Shown: piece by piece, positions 41,262 to 50,633 of the stretch
Layout of the letters: each line of letters begins with the position of its first letter
Numbering within the stretch: position 1 is the first letter of the stretch
Assembly: GCA_964633975.1 (NCBI GenBank)
Contig: CAZWKX010000005.1
Location: 1 to 64,000 of the forward strand
Length of the DNA stretch: 64,000 bases
Direction of reading: 5' to 3'
Origin: CAZWKX01 sp964633975
GTDB lineage: Bacteria; Actinomycetota; Acidimicrobiia; Spongiisociales; UBA11373
Notes under the pieces: generated by a model
The model's input: only the letters and a program-made list of their open reading frames with translations
Database searches by the model: none
What the model was told of the DNA's origin: nothing
Made by a program: the position numbers and the translations under genes

Positions 41262-41788
41262 AGCCGGCTTCTCAGGGCGTAGATGCCGAGGATGGTCTTG
41301 GCATCCTCGATGGTCCCGGTTTCGAAAGCACGCGCGATCTCCTCGAGGGTCATAGCGACCTTCGTGGAAGCCACCTCCTCGATGCCCTGGGGCTGGGCCG
41401 GAACCTCCTCCAGGTCCTCGGCGAGATAGACCCAGGAGATCTCGTCCGTGTAGCCCGGAGACGTGTAGCAGCGGTGCAGGAGCGTGACCTTTCCCGGTCT
41501 GAGTCCCAGCTCCTCCGCACACTCCCGGGCCGCGGTGGCCTCAGGCGGCTCTCCGGCCACATCCAGCTTCCCTGCGGGCAGCTCGAGCAGCACCCTGCCG
41601 GCCGGAGCGCGGAATTGGGAGATCAGATGCACCCGCTCCCCGTCCCAGGGAACCACCACGGCCGAACCCGGATGATGCACCTGGTCCCGAGCCATCCAGG
41701 CGCCGTCTCCGGCCACGTGGTAGGAGCGTTCGAAGGTCAAGAAGCGACCACGCCCGAGACGGCGCCGACCGAGAAGCTGGAACACCAC
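41258..41788 (-). CDS. NUDIX hydrolase (ADP-ribose pyrophosphatase-like)
   Basis: The product, about 176 residues from GTG 41788, has LLELPAGKLDVAGEPPEATA followed by ARECAEELGLRPGKVTLLHR, a complete Nudix box (G-x5-E-x7-REUxEExGU), plus SPGYTDEISWVYLAEDLEEV and the ADP-ribose-type HHPGSAVVVPWDGERVHLIS. Hydrolysis of ADP-ribose or a related nucleoside diphosphate is likely. A longer frame inside pyrG (to 41845) is possible but lacks a ribosome site. Confidence 0.9.
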   Translation of the reverse strand: MVFQLLGRRRLGRGRFLTFERSYHVAGDGAWMARDQVHHPGSAVVVPWDGERVHLISQFRAPAGRVLLELPAGKLDVAGEPPEATAARECAEELGLRPGKVTLLHRCYTSPGYTDEISWVYLAEDLEEVPAQPQGIEEVASTKVAMTLEEIARAFETGTIEDAKTILGIYALRSRL

Positions 41789-41792
41789 GGTC

Positions 41793-43445
41793 TCAGGGAG
41801 CGTCGGCCCGCTCCTTGGCCCGCTCTTCGGCCGGGATCGCAGCATGCCGGCGGTGCTCCTTGGCCGCGGCCATAAACCCGGAGAAGAGCGGATGCGGCTT
41901 GTCGGGCCTCGACTTGAACTCGGGATGGAACTGTGAAGCGACGAAAAACGGATGCCCGGGAAGCTCGATGATCTCGACCAGCTGATCGTCCGGCGACAGC
42001 CCGGACAGCAGCAGGCCGGCCTCGCTGAGATCCTTGCGATAGCGGTTGTTCACCTCGTAGCGGTGGCGGTGCCGCTCGTAGACGAGCTCCTCGCCGTAGA
42101 GACGCCGCGCCAGCGAACCTTCGGAGAGCTTGGCTGCATACAGGCCCAAGCGCATGGTTCCGCCCTTGTCTTCCACGCCCTGTTGTGTCCCCATCAGGTC
42201 TATGACGGGATGCGGGCTCGTGGGATCGAACTCGGCGCTGTTCGCCTCGTTGAGGCCCAGCTGCGATCGGGCGAACTCGATGACGGCACATTGCAGGCCG
42301 AGACAGAGGCCCAGGTAGGGGATCCCGTTCTCACGGGCATAGCGGGCCGCCTGGATCTTGCCCTCGATCCCCCGAACCCCGAAACCACCGGGCACGACGA
42401 TGCCGTCTACTCCCTCGAGGTAGGAAGGAGCCAGCAGGCCGTTCACGTCGTCGCTGGGAATCCAGCGCAGATCGACGGCGACATCGTGCGCTACGGCCCC
42501 GTGGCCCAGCGCCTCGACGACCGACAGGTAGGCGTCCGGGAGATCGACGTACTTGCCGACCAGCCCGATGGTGACCTGCTCCGTCGTGCCGCCCATACGC
42601 TCCACCAGCGAGCGCCATCCGTCCAGGTCGGGCGGCGGGGCCTCGATCTCCAGCTTCTTCAAGACCACGTCGTCGAGCCCGCCCTCGTGGAGCACGAGCG
42701 GAACACGGTAGGTGCAGTCGACGTCGGGAGCAACGATGACCGCGGCCAAGGGAACGTCGCAGAACAGGCTGATCTTGCGTCGCGGGGCGTCGTCCACAGG
42801 GCGGTTGGAGCGAACCACTATGGAATCGGGCTGGATGCCGCGGCTGCGCAGCTCGGCCACGCTGTGCTGTGTGGGCTTGGTCTTCAGCTCCTCGCTCGGG
42901 GCAATGTAAGGCATCAGCGTGAGATGGATGTAGACCGTGTTCTTGGGACCGACGTCGTTGCGGAGCTGGCGGATCGCTTCTAGGAAGGGAAGAATCTCGA
43001 TGTCCCCCACCGTGCCGCCGATCTCGCTGATGACGATGTCCGCCTCGGTGCGCTCCCCCAGTCGGCGAATGCGGCTCTTGATCTCGTTGGTGATGTGCGG
43101 GATCACCTGCACGGTGTCGCCCAAGTAGTCGCCCCTTCTCTCCTTCTGGATGACGGCCAGGTAGACGGAGCCGGTCGTGACGTTGGAGTCACGATGGAGG
43201 TTCTCGCCCACGAACCGCTCGTAGTGGCCGAGATCGAGATCGGTCTCGCCTCCGTCGTCGGTGACGAACACCTCGCCGTGCTGGAAGGGGTTCATGGTGC
43301 CCGGGTCGACGTTGATATAGGGGTCGAGCTTCTGGTTGACGACGCGCAGGCCTCGGGCACGAAGGAGCCGACCGAGGGACGCTGCGGTGATGCCCTTTCC
43401 CAGGCTCGATGTCACGCCGCCGGTGACAAAGACGTACTTGGTCAC
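41793..43445 (-). CDS. pyrG: CTP synthase
   Basis: Aminates UTP to CTP with glutamine. The 550-residue protein starts MTKYVFVTGGVTSSLGKGIT and has DPYINVDPGTMNPFQHGEVF, VTDDGGETDLDLGHYERF, EIGGTVGDIEILPFLEAIRQ in the synthetase half and, in the amidotransferase half, GIVVPGGFGVRGIEGKIQAA, GLCLGLQCAVIEFAR (nucleophilic Cys) and HPFFVASQFHPEFKSRP (His, Glu). The start GTG 43445 matches the usual family N-terminus; ATG 43475 would add ten residues. Confidence 0.96.
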   Translation of the reverse strand: MTKYVFVTGGVTSSLGKGITAASLGRLLRARGLRVVNQKLDPYINVDPGTMNPFQHGEVFVTDDGGETDLDLGHYERFVGENLHRDSNVTTGSVYLAVIQKERRGDYLGDTVQVIPHITNEIKSRIRRLGERTEADIVISEIGGTVGDIEILPFLEAIRQLRNDVGPKNTVYIHLTLMPYIAPSEELKTKPTQHSVAELRSRGIQPDSIVVRSNRPVDDAPRRKISLFCDVPLAAVIVAPDVDCTYRVPLVLHEGGLDDVVLKKLEIEAPPPDLDGWRSLVERMGGTTEQVTIGLVGKYVDLPDAYLSVVEALGHGAVAHDVAVDLRWIPSDDVNGLLAPSYLEGVDGIVVPGGFGVRGIEGKIQAARYARENGIPYLGLCLGLQCAVIEFARSQLGLNEANSAEFDPTSPHPVIDLMGTQQGVEDKGGTMRLGLYAAKLSEGSLARRLYGEELVYERHRHRYEVNNRYRKDLSEAGLLLSGLSPDDQLVEIIELPGHPFFVASQFHPEFKSRPDKPHPLFSGFMAAAKEHRRHAAIPAEERAKERADAP

Positions 43446-43504
43446 AACCGTGTAATCCCTGGTGGCTCGGCGCATGGTAGCACCGGCCCAGTGAGGAACC
43501 GGGC

Positions 43505-45118
43505 TCAGTGCCGAGACCGGCGCCGACCCGCCAGCTCGAGAAGCTCCGCAGCGTGACGCCGGCCCCGCTCGCTGGCGGGCAACCCGCCGAGCATACGCGT
43601 CAGCTCGCCGAGGCGATCATCACCCTCGACCCGCCCCACCGACGCCTTCGTGCCGACACGGTCGACGGCCAGCTGGGTATCGGCAAATGCAGCCACCTGG
43701 GGGAGGTGGGTGACCACGAGCACCTGGCGATCCGCTGCGAGCGCGGCAAGCTTCTCGCCCATGGCGAGAGCCGTGCTGCCCCCGATACCGACGTCGATCT
43801 CGTCGAAGGCCACCACGGGGGCCTCCGCCACTCCGCCGGCGAGCCGCATGGCGAGCACGAGCCGGCTCAGCTCCCCTCCGCTGGCGATCCGGCTCACCGG
43901 CCCGGCTTCTATCTCGACATCGGACGAGAAGCGGAGATCGATGGAGTCCGCACCGTGGCGGGAGGGCACGGCGCTGCCCACTCGCAGCTCGACCACGGGC
44001 CGGCCGAAGCCGAGATCACGCAGATGCGCCGCGGCAGATTCGGCGATCTGCTTGGCGGATCGCCTTCTTGTATCGGCCAGGTGCTCCCCGGCTGCGGCGA
44101 GGGCCGTTTCCGCCTCCGCGATCTCGGCGCTCACCTGGTCCGCCCGGTCGAGGAGCCCGCTGATGCTCTCGGCACGCGCCCGGGCACGGGCACCGAATTC
44201 AAGGACCTCGACCAGCGTGTCTCCGTATTTGCGCTTGAGATCGGTGAGCACGGCAAGACGCAGTTCGGCTTCCTCGAGGGCGTCAGGGTCGTGCTCGACG
44301 GCATCTCCCAAGCGGCTCAGCTCCGCAGCCAGCTCCCCGGCCTGTGAGGCCAAAGCGGCCGCATCGCCCGCCAGCACGGCGATGGAAGGATCGATCGCCC
44401 CTGCCCTGCGCAGCAGGTCGACCAGCTCGCCAAGACGATCACCGACACCGTCCTCGGCGCTGAGCAGCTCGTGGCTCGCTCCCAGATCGGCGGCGATCTC
44501 CTCGGCATGCCGGAGCCGCGCCAGGGTCACCGCAAGGCTGGCGTCCTCGTCGGCCCCGACGGCGGCCGCTTCTATCTCCCGAGCCTGGTGACGGGCGAGG
44601 TCGACCTCACGCTCCAACTGGCGCCGGTCCCCTCCTATCGCGTCGGCGTCGGCCCGGAGCCCTTCGACGAGGGCCCAGGTTTCCTCGTATAGGGCCAAGG
44701 CGGCCCGCCCGTCGGCGTCGAGACCCCCGTCGATGATGGCCCGAAGCACCGACTCGCGCCGCAGAGAGACGTGCTCGTGCTGGGCCACGATCTCGACGAT
44801 CCCGTCCAGGCGATCAACGAGGCTCCGCAGGGGCACCATCGAACCGTCCAGGTACGCCTTCGAACGGCCCGGCGCCACCCGCCGCGCCGCCACGATCTCC
44901 TCACCGTCCACCAGAAAACGCCCCTCGACGCGGGCTTCTTCACCGTCGGGCCCGATCTGGTCGGAACGGGCGGCATCGCCCCGCAGAAGCCTGAGAGCGC
45001 CGAGAAGCAGGGTCTTGCCTGCCCCAGTCTCACCCGTGACGGCCACAAGGCCCGGCCCCGGTTCGATGTGCGCACGGGCGATGACCCCGAGGTTCTCGAC
45101 GACCAGCTCGTCAAGCAT
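43505..45118 (-). CDS. recN: DNA repair protein RecN
   Basis: SMC-like ATPase for double-strand-break repair. The 537-residue protein begins MLDELVVENLGVIARAHIEP and has Walker A VTGETGAGKTLLLGALRL, EIVAQHEHVSLRRESVLRAI, long Ala/Glu-rich coiled-coil segments in the middle, ABC signature SRIASGGELSRLVLAMRLAG and Walker B VVAFDEIDVGIGGSTALAMG followed by QVLVVTHLPQVAAFAD. Start overlaps nadK by 8 bases. Order tlyA-nadK-recN is the conserved one. Confidence 0.95.
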   Translation of the reverse strand: MLDELVVENLGVIARAHIEPGPGLVAVTGETGAGKTLLLGALRLLRGDAARSDQIGPDGEEARVEGRFLVDGEEIVAARRVAPGRSKAYLDGSMVPLRSLVDRLDGIVEIVAQHEHVSLRRESVLRAIIDGGLDADGRAALALYEETWALVEGLRADADAIGGDRRQLEREVDLARHQAREIEAAAVGADEDASLAVTLARLRHAEEIAADLGASHELLSAEDGVGDRLGELVDLLRRAGAIDPSIAVLAGDAAALASQAGELAAELSRLGDAVEHDPDALEEAELRLAVLTDLKRKYGDTLVEVLEFGARARARAESISGLLDRADQVSAEIAEAETALAAAGEHLADTRRRSAKQIAESAAAHLRDLGFGRPVVELRVGSAVPSRHGADSIDLRFSSDVEIEAGPVSRIASGGELSRLVLAMRLAGGVAEAPVVAFDEIDVGIGGSTALAMGEKLAALAADRQVLVVTHLPQVAAFADTQLAVDRVGTKASVGRVEGDDRLGELTRMLGGLPASERGRRHAAELLELAGRRRSRH

Positions 45119-45944
45119 CGTGAAGACCGAACCTCTCGCGGAGAGCCCTTCCGAAGTGCCGCGGAGACAGCACGATGAGGTGAGCCGGGCAGGGACCACG
45201 TGCGACCTCGACCCACTGTCCAGGTTCTAGCTCGCCGATGGAGCGGCCGTCGACGTTGACGCGGGCAGGACGGTCGCCCTCTGCGCTGAGCTGGAGGCGG
45301 GCGGACGCTCCAAAGACGAGCGGCCGGGCGAAGAGGTTGTGCGGAGCCACGGCAGTGACCACGAGCACTTCGAGCTCGGGATCCACCAGAGGGCCGCCCG
45401 CCGAGAAGGTGTAGGCGGTCGATCCCGTCGGTGTCGCGACCACAACGGCATCCGCCCGGTAGCAGACGAGACGCTCTGCGCCGACGGACACGCCGATCTT
45501 CACCACGTGCTGGCTGAGCACCTTCTCGACCACTACGTCGTTGATCCCGGCGACCGGCTCGGCGCCGGGCATCGTCGCAGCCACCGTCATGCGAAGGGAT
45601 TGCTCGAACCGGCCGTCCCTGAGAGCATCGAGGGCGGCCCCCACCTCTTCAGGCTCCACCGCGGTGAGGAAACCGACGTGCCCTGCGTTCACCCCGAGCA
45701 CAGGCAGCCCGGTGGCCAGGCCCAGGCGCACTGCTTCCAGCACGGTGCCGTCCCCTCCGACGGCCACGATGACGTCGCCCTCGGGGACGGAGTCCGGAGA
45801 CCGGACCTCGGTGCCGGCGACGCGCTCGGCATCTGCAGGAGTAGCGGTGACCGTCATGCCGCGACGGCCCGCCTCGCCGACGAGTGCCGCCGCCGCGGCG
45901 GCGGCTCGATCACGGCTGGGATGGACCACCAGAACCAGTTTCAT
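45111..45944 (-). CDS. nadK: NAD kinase
   Basis: Phosphorylates NAD to NADP. The 277-residue protein has DVIVAVGGDGTVLEAVRLGL (GGDG motif), GVNAGHVGFLTAVEPEEV, GINDVVVEKVLSQ and the catalytic region VVVATPTGSTAYTFSAGGPL. It is coupled to tlyA upstream (ATGA) and recN downstream. Confidence 0.95.
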   Translation of the reverse strand: MKLVLVVHPSRDRAAAAAAALVGEAGRRGMTVTATPADAERVAGTEVRSPDSVPEGDVIVAVGGDGTVLEAVRLGLATGLPVLGVNAGHVGFLTAVEPEEVGAALDALRDGRFEQSLRMTVAATMPGAEPVAGINDVVVEKVLSQHVVKIGVSVGAERLVCYRADAVVVATPTGSTAYTFSAGGPLVDPELEVLVVTAVAPHNLFARPLVFGASARLQLSAEGDRPARVNVDGRSIGELEPGQWVEVARGPCPAHLIVLSPRHFGRALRERFGLHDA

Positions 45945-46717
45945 CCGACCGCTTCCTCGATCCTGCGGCGCGTCAAGGAGGCTGCTTCACCGAGCCGCCC
46001 TGCCACGAAGAACTCCACGTTTCCCTTGGCCCCCGTGATGGGCGAACGAACGACGGACCTGGCCCCAATCCCCGCGGCGGCAAGGGCGTCGACGACACCG
46101 GCCACGGCACGACCGTGCAGCACAGACCCGCCGACGATACCGCCCTTGCCCACGTTCTCCCGTCCTACTTCGAATTGTGGCTTGACAAGCACAACGTAGT
46201 CGCTGCCGTCCCGACCGCAGGCGGCGAGGTTCCCGGCGAGAAGCCCGACCGAGATGAATGACACGTCGACAACGACCAAATCGAAGGGTGCTCCGAGAGC
46301 CTTCGGGCCGGCGTAGCGGAAATTGGTGCGGTCGTGCACGGTGACACGCTCATCGGTGCGCAGACGCCAGGCCAGCTGGCCGTAGCCCACGTCGACCGAA
46401 GCCACCGCAGCGGCTCCTCGCTGGAGGAGAACATCGGTAAACCCTCCGGTGGAGGCGCCCACATCCAAGCAGCGGCGCCCCTCGGGATCAATGCCGAAGA
46501 CGTCGAGGGCGGCAGCGAGCTTGGCTCCGCCTCGGCTGGCCCATTCGGCGACGTCGACGAGCGACAGGCCCGTCGTCTCATCGACGAGAGTGCCGGGGCT
46601 GGGAATCGGGATACCCGAGACGCGCACCCTGTCCTCCTGGATGGCACGGCGAGCGGCGGCTCTGCTACGAACGACGCCGCGCCGCACCAGCTCCCGGTCG
46701 AGACGGCGACGGCTCAG
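45941..46717 (-). CDS. tlyA: TlyA-type rRNA 2'-O-methyltransferase, apparent CTG start
   Basis: Methylates ribose positions in 16S and 23S rRNA in relatives and affects capreomycin sensitivity. The S4 domain (RLDRELVRRGVVRSRAAARR) is followed by a FtsJ-like SAM domain: CLDVGASTGGFTDVLLQRGA, AVASVDVGYGQLAWRLRTD, FDLVVVDVSFISVGL and YVVLVKPQFEVGRENVGKGG. The canonical N-terminus MSRRRLDRELVRRG is obtained only from a CTG at 46717, which overlaps the preceding stop as CTGA. The first GTG (46687) would delete ten residues of the S4 domain. Confidence 0.92.
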   Translation of the reverse strand: MSRRRLDRELVRRGVVRSRAAARRAIQEDRVRVSGIPIPSPGTLVDETTGLSLVDVAEWASRGGAKLAAALDVFGIDPEGRRCLDVGASTGGFTDVLLQRGAAAVASVDVGYGQLAWRLRTDERVTVHDRTNFRYAGPKALGAPFDLVVVDVSFISVGLLAGNLAACGRDGSDYVVLVKPQFEVGRENVGKGGIVGGSVLHGRAVAGVVDALAAAGIGARSVVRSPITGAKGNVEFFVAGRLGEAASLTRRRIEEAVG

Positions 46718-46854
46718 TGTGCAGCCTCTTCGGATGCAGTCGAATCGAGACCGGCGGCCAATGCCGAAGCCAGGGCGTCCGCGATCTCCGCAGCTTCCGC
46801 CGGGTCGGCCGTCTCGAGGGCGTGGAGCAGGCGCTCGATACGCGTATTATCCAT
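46714..46854 (-). CDS. Small conserved protein preceding tlyA
   Basis: A 46-residue protein, MDNTRIERLLHALETADPAE followed by AAEIADALASALAAGLDSTA, predicted helical and acidic. Actinobacteria commonly have a short gene in this position between the HAD phosphatase and tlyA (Rv1693 in mycobacteria). GATAAT lies 6 bases before its ATG, so a leaderless start is likely. It shares CTGA with tlyA. Its function is unknown. Confidence 0.75.
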   Translation of the reverse strand: MDNTRIERLLHALETADPAEAAEIADALASALAAGLDSTASEEAAH

Positions 46855-46893
46855 AGACGCATTATCACCCGGCGGGACGACAGGAAGCTGGTT

Positions 46894-47658
46894 TTGATCC
46901 CGATACGGGATGTGAATCCCACCCGAATCCGCCCTTTCGGCACATGGGCGCTCATCGTGGCAAACGTCATCGTGTACTTCGCCGTGCAGCCCGCCGCAGG
47001 CCCCGACCAGAGCTCTCAGCAGGAGTACAACCGCTTCATATACGAAAACGCCGCCATAGCGTGTGAGCTGACCACCGGCGAGCCTCTCAGCGCGGACGAG
47101 ATCAATTCGGGCCAGTGCTCGGACGTGGACGCGGGCGCGCCCTACTTCTCCGACAAGAACATCTGGCTGGCGGTCATCGTCTCGATGTTCCTGCACGGTG
47201 GCATCGCCCACATCCTCTTCAACATGTGGAGCCTGTGGATCTTCGGCAACAACGTCGAGGAGGCATTCGGCACGTTCGGCTACCTGCTCCTCTACCTGGG
47301 CACCGGCATAGCCGCCACGGCGGGGTTCGTGCTCTTCAATCCCGACCTGACCATCCCCCTCATCGGCGCCAGCGGCGCCATAGCCGGAGTCATGGGCGCC
47401 TACATCGTGCTCTTCCCCCGGCACCTGGTGCTGACCCTGGTCTTCTTCTACATCGTCGCCTTTCCCGCCGCGCTCTTCCTCGGGATCTGGTTTGTAGGGC
47501 AGTTCGCCCTGGTGAGCAGCACGGAAGGCGTCGCCTGGCAAGCGCACGTGGTCGGCTTCCTTGCCGGCATGGCCGTCGCCCTCCTGCTGCGGAAACGGTT
47601 GCTCGCCAACACGCTCAACCCCGATCCACCGCGGCGTCAGGACTCCTCAGTCTTCTAG
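46894..47658 (+). CDS. Rhomboid-family intramembrane serine protease
   Basis: The 254-residue protein has six or so membrane segments. Catalytic motifs: HGGIAHILFNMWSLWIFGNN (His and Asn of the oxyanion region), GASGAIAGVMGAYIVLFPRH (nucleophile Ser in GASG) and WQAHVVGFLAGMAVALLLRK (catalytic His). TTG 46894 is the likely start: AGGA is 8 bases upstream and the sequence MIPIRDVNPTRIRPFGTW fits rhomboids. Only 39 bases separate it from the divergent small gene. The stop shares CTAG with the HAD gene. Confidence 0.9.
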   Translation: MIPIRDVNPTRIRPFGTWALIVANVIVYFAVQPAAGPDQSSQQEYNRFIYENAAIACELTTGEPLSADEINSGQCSDVDAGAPYFSDKNIWLAVIVSMFLHGGIAHILFNMWSLWIFGNNVEEAFGTFGYLLLYLGTGIAATAGFVLFNPDLTIPLIGASGAIAGVMGAYIVLFPRHLVLTLVFFYIVAFPAALFLGIWFVGQFALVSSTEGVAWQAHVVGFLAGMAVALLLRKRLLANTLNPDPPRRQDSSVF

Positions 47659-48428
47659 AGCAAGAGCGCGGGCAGCTCGACCAGGCTCCCTATCACACGA
47701 TCCGACGCCAGCTCCGCAGGCACGTCCGCGGCATCGGCGGTCACCCCGGTGAGCACGAGCACGCTGTTCCAACCCTCGAGGCCGGCCATGGCCAGATCCG
47801 TCTCGGGCCGGTCTCCGACCACCCACGTGGGCCCAGCGCCCAGATGCCGCCGGATCACGGCACGCATGGGCTCGTGAGGTTTGCCCGCCACTTCGGCGCG
47901 GCGGCCCGACGCCGTCTCCACCGCCGCCACGATCACCCCGGCACCGGGCCAGTAGCCCTCGGGAGTCGGGTAGGTGGGATCGGTGTTCGTGGCGATCAAG
48001 CGGGCCCCCTTCTCCAGCGCCCGCATCGTCGACCTTACGGCCTCGTAGTCGAAGCTTCGGCTAAGCCCCACCACCACGGAGCGCGCCTCCTCGGGAATCC
48101 GGGTGACTGAAATCCCCATCTCATCCAGAGTGCCGGCCAGTCCGGCCTCCCCCACGGCGAACACCGGCTGGTCGCCGGGGCCAAGCATGTCTGCCACCGC
48201 CATGACGGAGGTGATCACCTGGCCGGCGTCGGCCGGGTAGCCACAGCAGGAGACGATGTGCTCTGCGACACCCTGCGGCGTCAGCATGCCGGCATTTGTG
48301 GCGAACAGGAGCCTAAAACCCGCTTCATCGAGCCGCTCGAGGGCGGCCGCGGCGCCGGCGATGGGATGCCCGGCCAGGTACAGGACACCATCGAGGTCGC
48401 AGACTATGTTTCCCCGCTCCGCCGGCAT
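47655..48428 (-). CDS. HAD-IIA family phosphatase (NagD-like)
   Basis: The 257-residue protein has motif I IVCDLDGVLYLAGHPIAGAA, LLFATNAGMLTPQGVAEHI (motif II), and EVAGKPHEPMRAVIRRHLGA and TWVVGDRPETDLAMAGLEGW (motifs III-IV). The C2-type cap matches the NagD/glycerol-3-phosphate phosphatase branch; the Rv1692 homologue in this syntenic place is a glycerol-3-phosphate phosphatase. That role is likely here. GGAG precedes the ATG. Confidence 0.9.
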   Translation of the reverse strand: MPAERGNIVCDLDGVLYLAGHPIAGAAAALERLDEAGFRLLFATNAGMLTPQGVAEHIVSCCGYPADAGQVITSVMAVADMLGPGDQPVFAVGEAGLAGTLDEMGISVTRIPEEARSVVVGLSRSFDYEAVRSTMRALEKGARLIATNTDPTYPTPEGYWPGAGVIVAAVETASGRRAEVAGKPHEPMRAVIRRHLGAGPTWVVGDRPETDLAMAGLEGWNSVLVLTGVTADAADVPAELASDRVIGSLVELPALLL

Positions 48429-48518
48429 GCACTGCTCCGCAACTCGGCTGTCCGCCCATCGGGCGCGCAGGACGCTACCACCCGCCGGCGTTGGTGCCGC
48501 CCGAGGCGCCCTCCCCAG

Positions 48519-49862
48519 TCAGGTCCCGATGTGCGCCCCGAAACGCTCAACGGTGGCGGCGAGCTGGGCCACGGTGAGGCGCAGAGACTCCTCGCTGACC
48601 CGCTCGTCGTTGCCGTGGAAGAGGGTGAAGAACTCGCCGAAGGGAATCCGATCGTCGAAGACGGCAACGCCGTACGCCACCGTCCCCCGGCTGCGGAAGA
48701 ACCGGGCGTCCGTGGCCACGGGGATAAGTGATGGGATCAACCGCCGCCGACCGGTCACCACCTCGAGGCCGTCCGCGATGGCCTCCCACAACGGCCCCTC
48801 GGGCCGGGACCCGTTGGGCCGTGTGATCTCGAGCCGTTCCAGGCGCACGTCTTCGTCCCGGCCCAGGACACGGCGCAGGTGCGCGTCCACGTCGTCCTCG
48901 TCCTGTCCGGGAAGGGCACGCACGTCCATGCGGGCTTCGGCGTGATCCGGCACCACGTTGGTTTGCACGCCTCCCTCCAGCGTGTTGACGCTGACCGTCA
49001 GATGGGTGCAGGCGTGGACCCATCGGGCAAGGCCCCGATCGGTGCGGAAGATCTCGCTGATCACATCATCCACGAGCTCGGCGTCGAGGAGCCGTCTGCG
49101 GAGGGGGTCCGCGGGTCCCCAGGCCTCAACTAGGCGCCGCCACTCGGCCGTGATCACGGCCCCAGGCGGGTTCTCAATGAGCCGGGAGACTGCTCGGGTC
49201 AACGGGACCAGTGCGCTGCGCGTGCCGTAGGGCTGGCTCCCATGGCCGGGAATCCCGTCAGCGACCAACCGGCGCCACTGGGGACCCTTCTCCGCGACGG
49301 TGACCGGCAGGCCCGGCCCCTCCTCCCCGGTGAGAAAAGGTGCACCCGTCTCGGTGACGAGGTACTCACAGGCAACGTCCTCCCATCGGTTCTCGACTAG
49401 CCACCCGCTTCCCAGCCGACCGGCGGCTTCCTCGTCGGCAACGGCCAGCAGCAGGAGGTCGCCGGGAAGGGGCGGCAGCGTTCCATCGAGATAACGCCTA
49501 AAAACTGCCGCCATCACCGAAGTCTGGTTGAGCATGTCCACGGCCCCGCGTCCCCAGACGAAGCCATCGCGGCGCTCACCCGAAAAAGGAGGGTGACTCC
49601 AGCCGTCGGGACGCGCCGGCACGACGTCCGTGTGCCCCAGGAGCATCAGCCGAGGCGCCCCGGGCCGGCTGCCCGGCACCCGGTAGAGAACGCTCTGGCG
49701 TCCGGGGTGAGGCTCGAACACCCGGCCTTCGGCTCCCAGGTAGGCGGCGAGAGTGGCCACCGAACGATGCTCCCGACCACTGTCGGCCGTCCCATCGTTC
49801 ACACACTCGTTCCGAATCAACGAGACAAGCAGCTCAACGACCTCTCCGGTCGGAATCGTCAC
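48519..49862 (-). CDS. M20-family metallopeptidase
   Basis: The 447-residue protein from GTG 49862 (preceded by AAGGGAGAG) has APRLMLLGHTDVVPARPDGW, WGRGAVDMLNQTSVMAAVFR with metal His and Asp, AVADEEAAGRLGSGWLVENR with the catalytic Glu pair, then the lid domain TVSVNTLEGGVQTNVVPDHA and EARMDVRALPGQDEDDVD, and ARFFRSRGTVAYGVAV with C-terminal FHGNDERVSEESLR. It is an aminoacylase/ArgE/dipeptidase type of unknown substrate. The 269 bases upstream contain a CCGCCG-TCCATG-CGGCGG hairpin at 49977-49994 but no gene. Confidence 0.9.
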   Translation of the reverse strand: MTIPTGEVVELLVSLIRNECVNDGTADSGREHRSVATLAAYLGAEGRVFEPHPGRQSVLYRVPGSRPGAPRLMLLGHTDVVPARPDGWSHPPFSGERRDGFVWGRGAVDMLNQTSVMAAVFRRYLDGTLPPLPGDLLLLAVADEEAAGRLGSGWLVENRWEDVACEYLVTETGAPFLTGEEGPGLPVTVAEKGPQWRRLVADGIPGHGSQPYGTRSALVPLTRAVSRLIENPPGAVITAEWRRLVEAWGPADPLRRRLLDAELVDDVISEIFRTDRGLARWVHACTHLTVSVNTLEGGVQTNVVPDHAEARMDVRALPGQDEDDVDAHLRRVLGRDEDVRLERLEITRPNGSRPEGPLWEAIADGLEVVTGRRRLIPSLIPVATDARFFRSRGTVAYGVAVFDDRIPFGEFFTLFHGNDERVSEESLRLTVAQLAATVERFGAHIGT

Positions 49863-50131
49863 GGCTCTCCCTTCGATCGAGACGACGTGGGCGCGGCCCG
49901 GCGAGGCACGGCGATGCGGCGAGCGGTCAAACGACTCGGCCCGGGACTGGTCGTCCGGCAAAGACCGGGAAGCGCGCCGCCGTCCATGCGGCGGTGCCCA
50001 CGGGCGGCGGACCTTGGGTTGAAGCTGGGTCCTGCCAACCCGTTTCCGAGGGATCGATCACGAACAGCGATGCCGACGTGCCTTACGGCACCAGCCCCGA
50101 CTTCCATGGGACGTCAGCGTAGCCAGAAGGC

Positions 50132-50575
50132 TCAGACGCAGTCCCGGCAGAGGGACTTCCGCTTGTCCGCGAGCTGGGTGACCCGCTTCACCAGGAAGCA
50201 CGAAGCGCAGACGAACTCGTCCGACCCCACGGACTCGGCCTCGGTCTCGAGAGCCATGGCCTCGCGTCGGATCTGTCGCAGCTCCTCCGCTTCGTCGACC
50301 GGGAGCACTTCGGCGGCCTCATCCTCGGTGAGCATCTCGAGCTCTTCGGCCTCCAGCTCGTCGAGCGCCTCTTCTTCTTCCTCCTCCTCGTCGTCGTCCT
50401 CGTCCTCGTCCTCCTCGACGTCCTCCTCCTCCTCGTCCTCCTCCTCCAAATCGGAGAAGTCGTCGGAATCGTCGAGGTCCTCCTCTAGAACATCGAGGTC
50501 GTCCTTGAGCCAGTCCTCGCTGGGCTCTTCGGCGTCGAACTCGTCTTCATTCGGGGGGGCGTCGGAAGTGACCAA
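50132..50575 (-). CDS. DUF4193 acidic zinc-ribbon protein
   Basis: The 147-residue protein has an extremely acidic middle (residues 30-75, nearly all Asp/Glu) and a C-terminal C4 pattern C123-x2-C126-x16-C143-x2-C146 in VCASCFLVKRVTQLADKRKS. DUF4193 is an actinobacteria-specific family of unknown function. The start is TTG at 50575, after GAGGAG at suitable spacing. A TATACT -10 lies at 50609-50604 on the minus strand. The acidic tail could mimic nucleic acid or bind basic protein; this is an inference. Confidence 0.9.
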   Translation of the reverse strand: MVTSDAPPNEDEFDAEEPSEDWLKDDLDVLEEDLDDSDDFSDLEEEDEEEEDVEEDEDEDDDEEEEEEEALDELEAEELEMLTEDEAAEVLPVDEAEELRQIRREAMALETEAESVGSDEFVCASCFLVKRVTQLADKRKSLCRDCV

Positions 50576-50633
50576 TCCAACTCCTCGGGATCAGGGCGGC
50601 CGGAGTATAGGTCCCCCCATCGGGAATCGGGAG

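Noticed and set aside
49859..50107. 82-codon minus-strand frame ending at the M20 start (ATGA-like overlap)
   Set aside because: Composition is Arg/Ser/Pro-rich with no homology, and the apparent overlap includes the ribosome site of the M20 gene.
50340..50470. Tandem GAG/GAC trinucleotide repeat as a microsatellite
   Set aside because: It is the acidic coding tract of DUF4193, with mixed synonymous codons.
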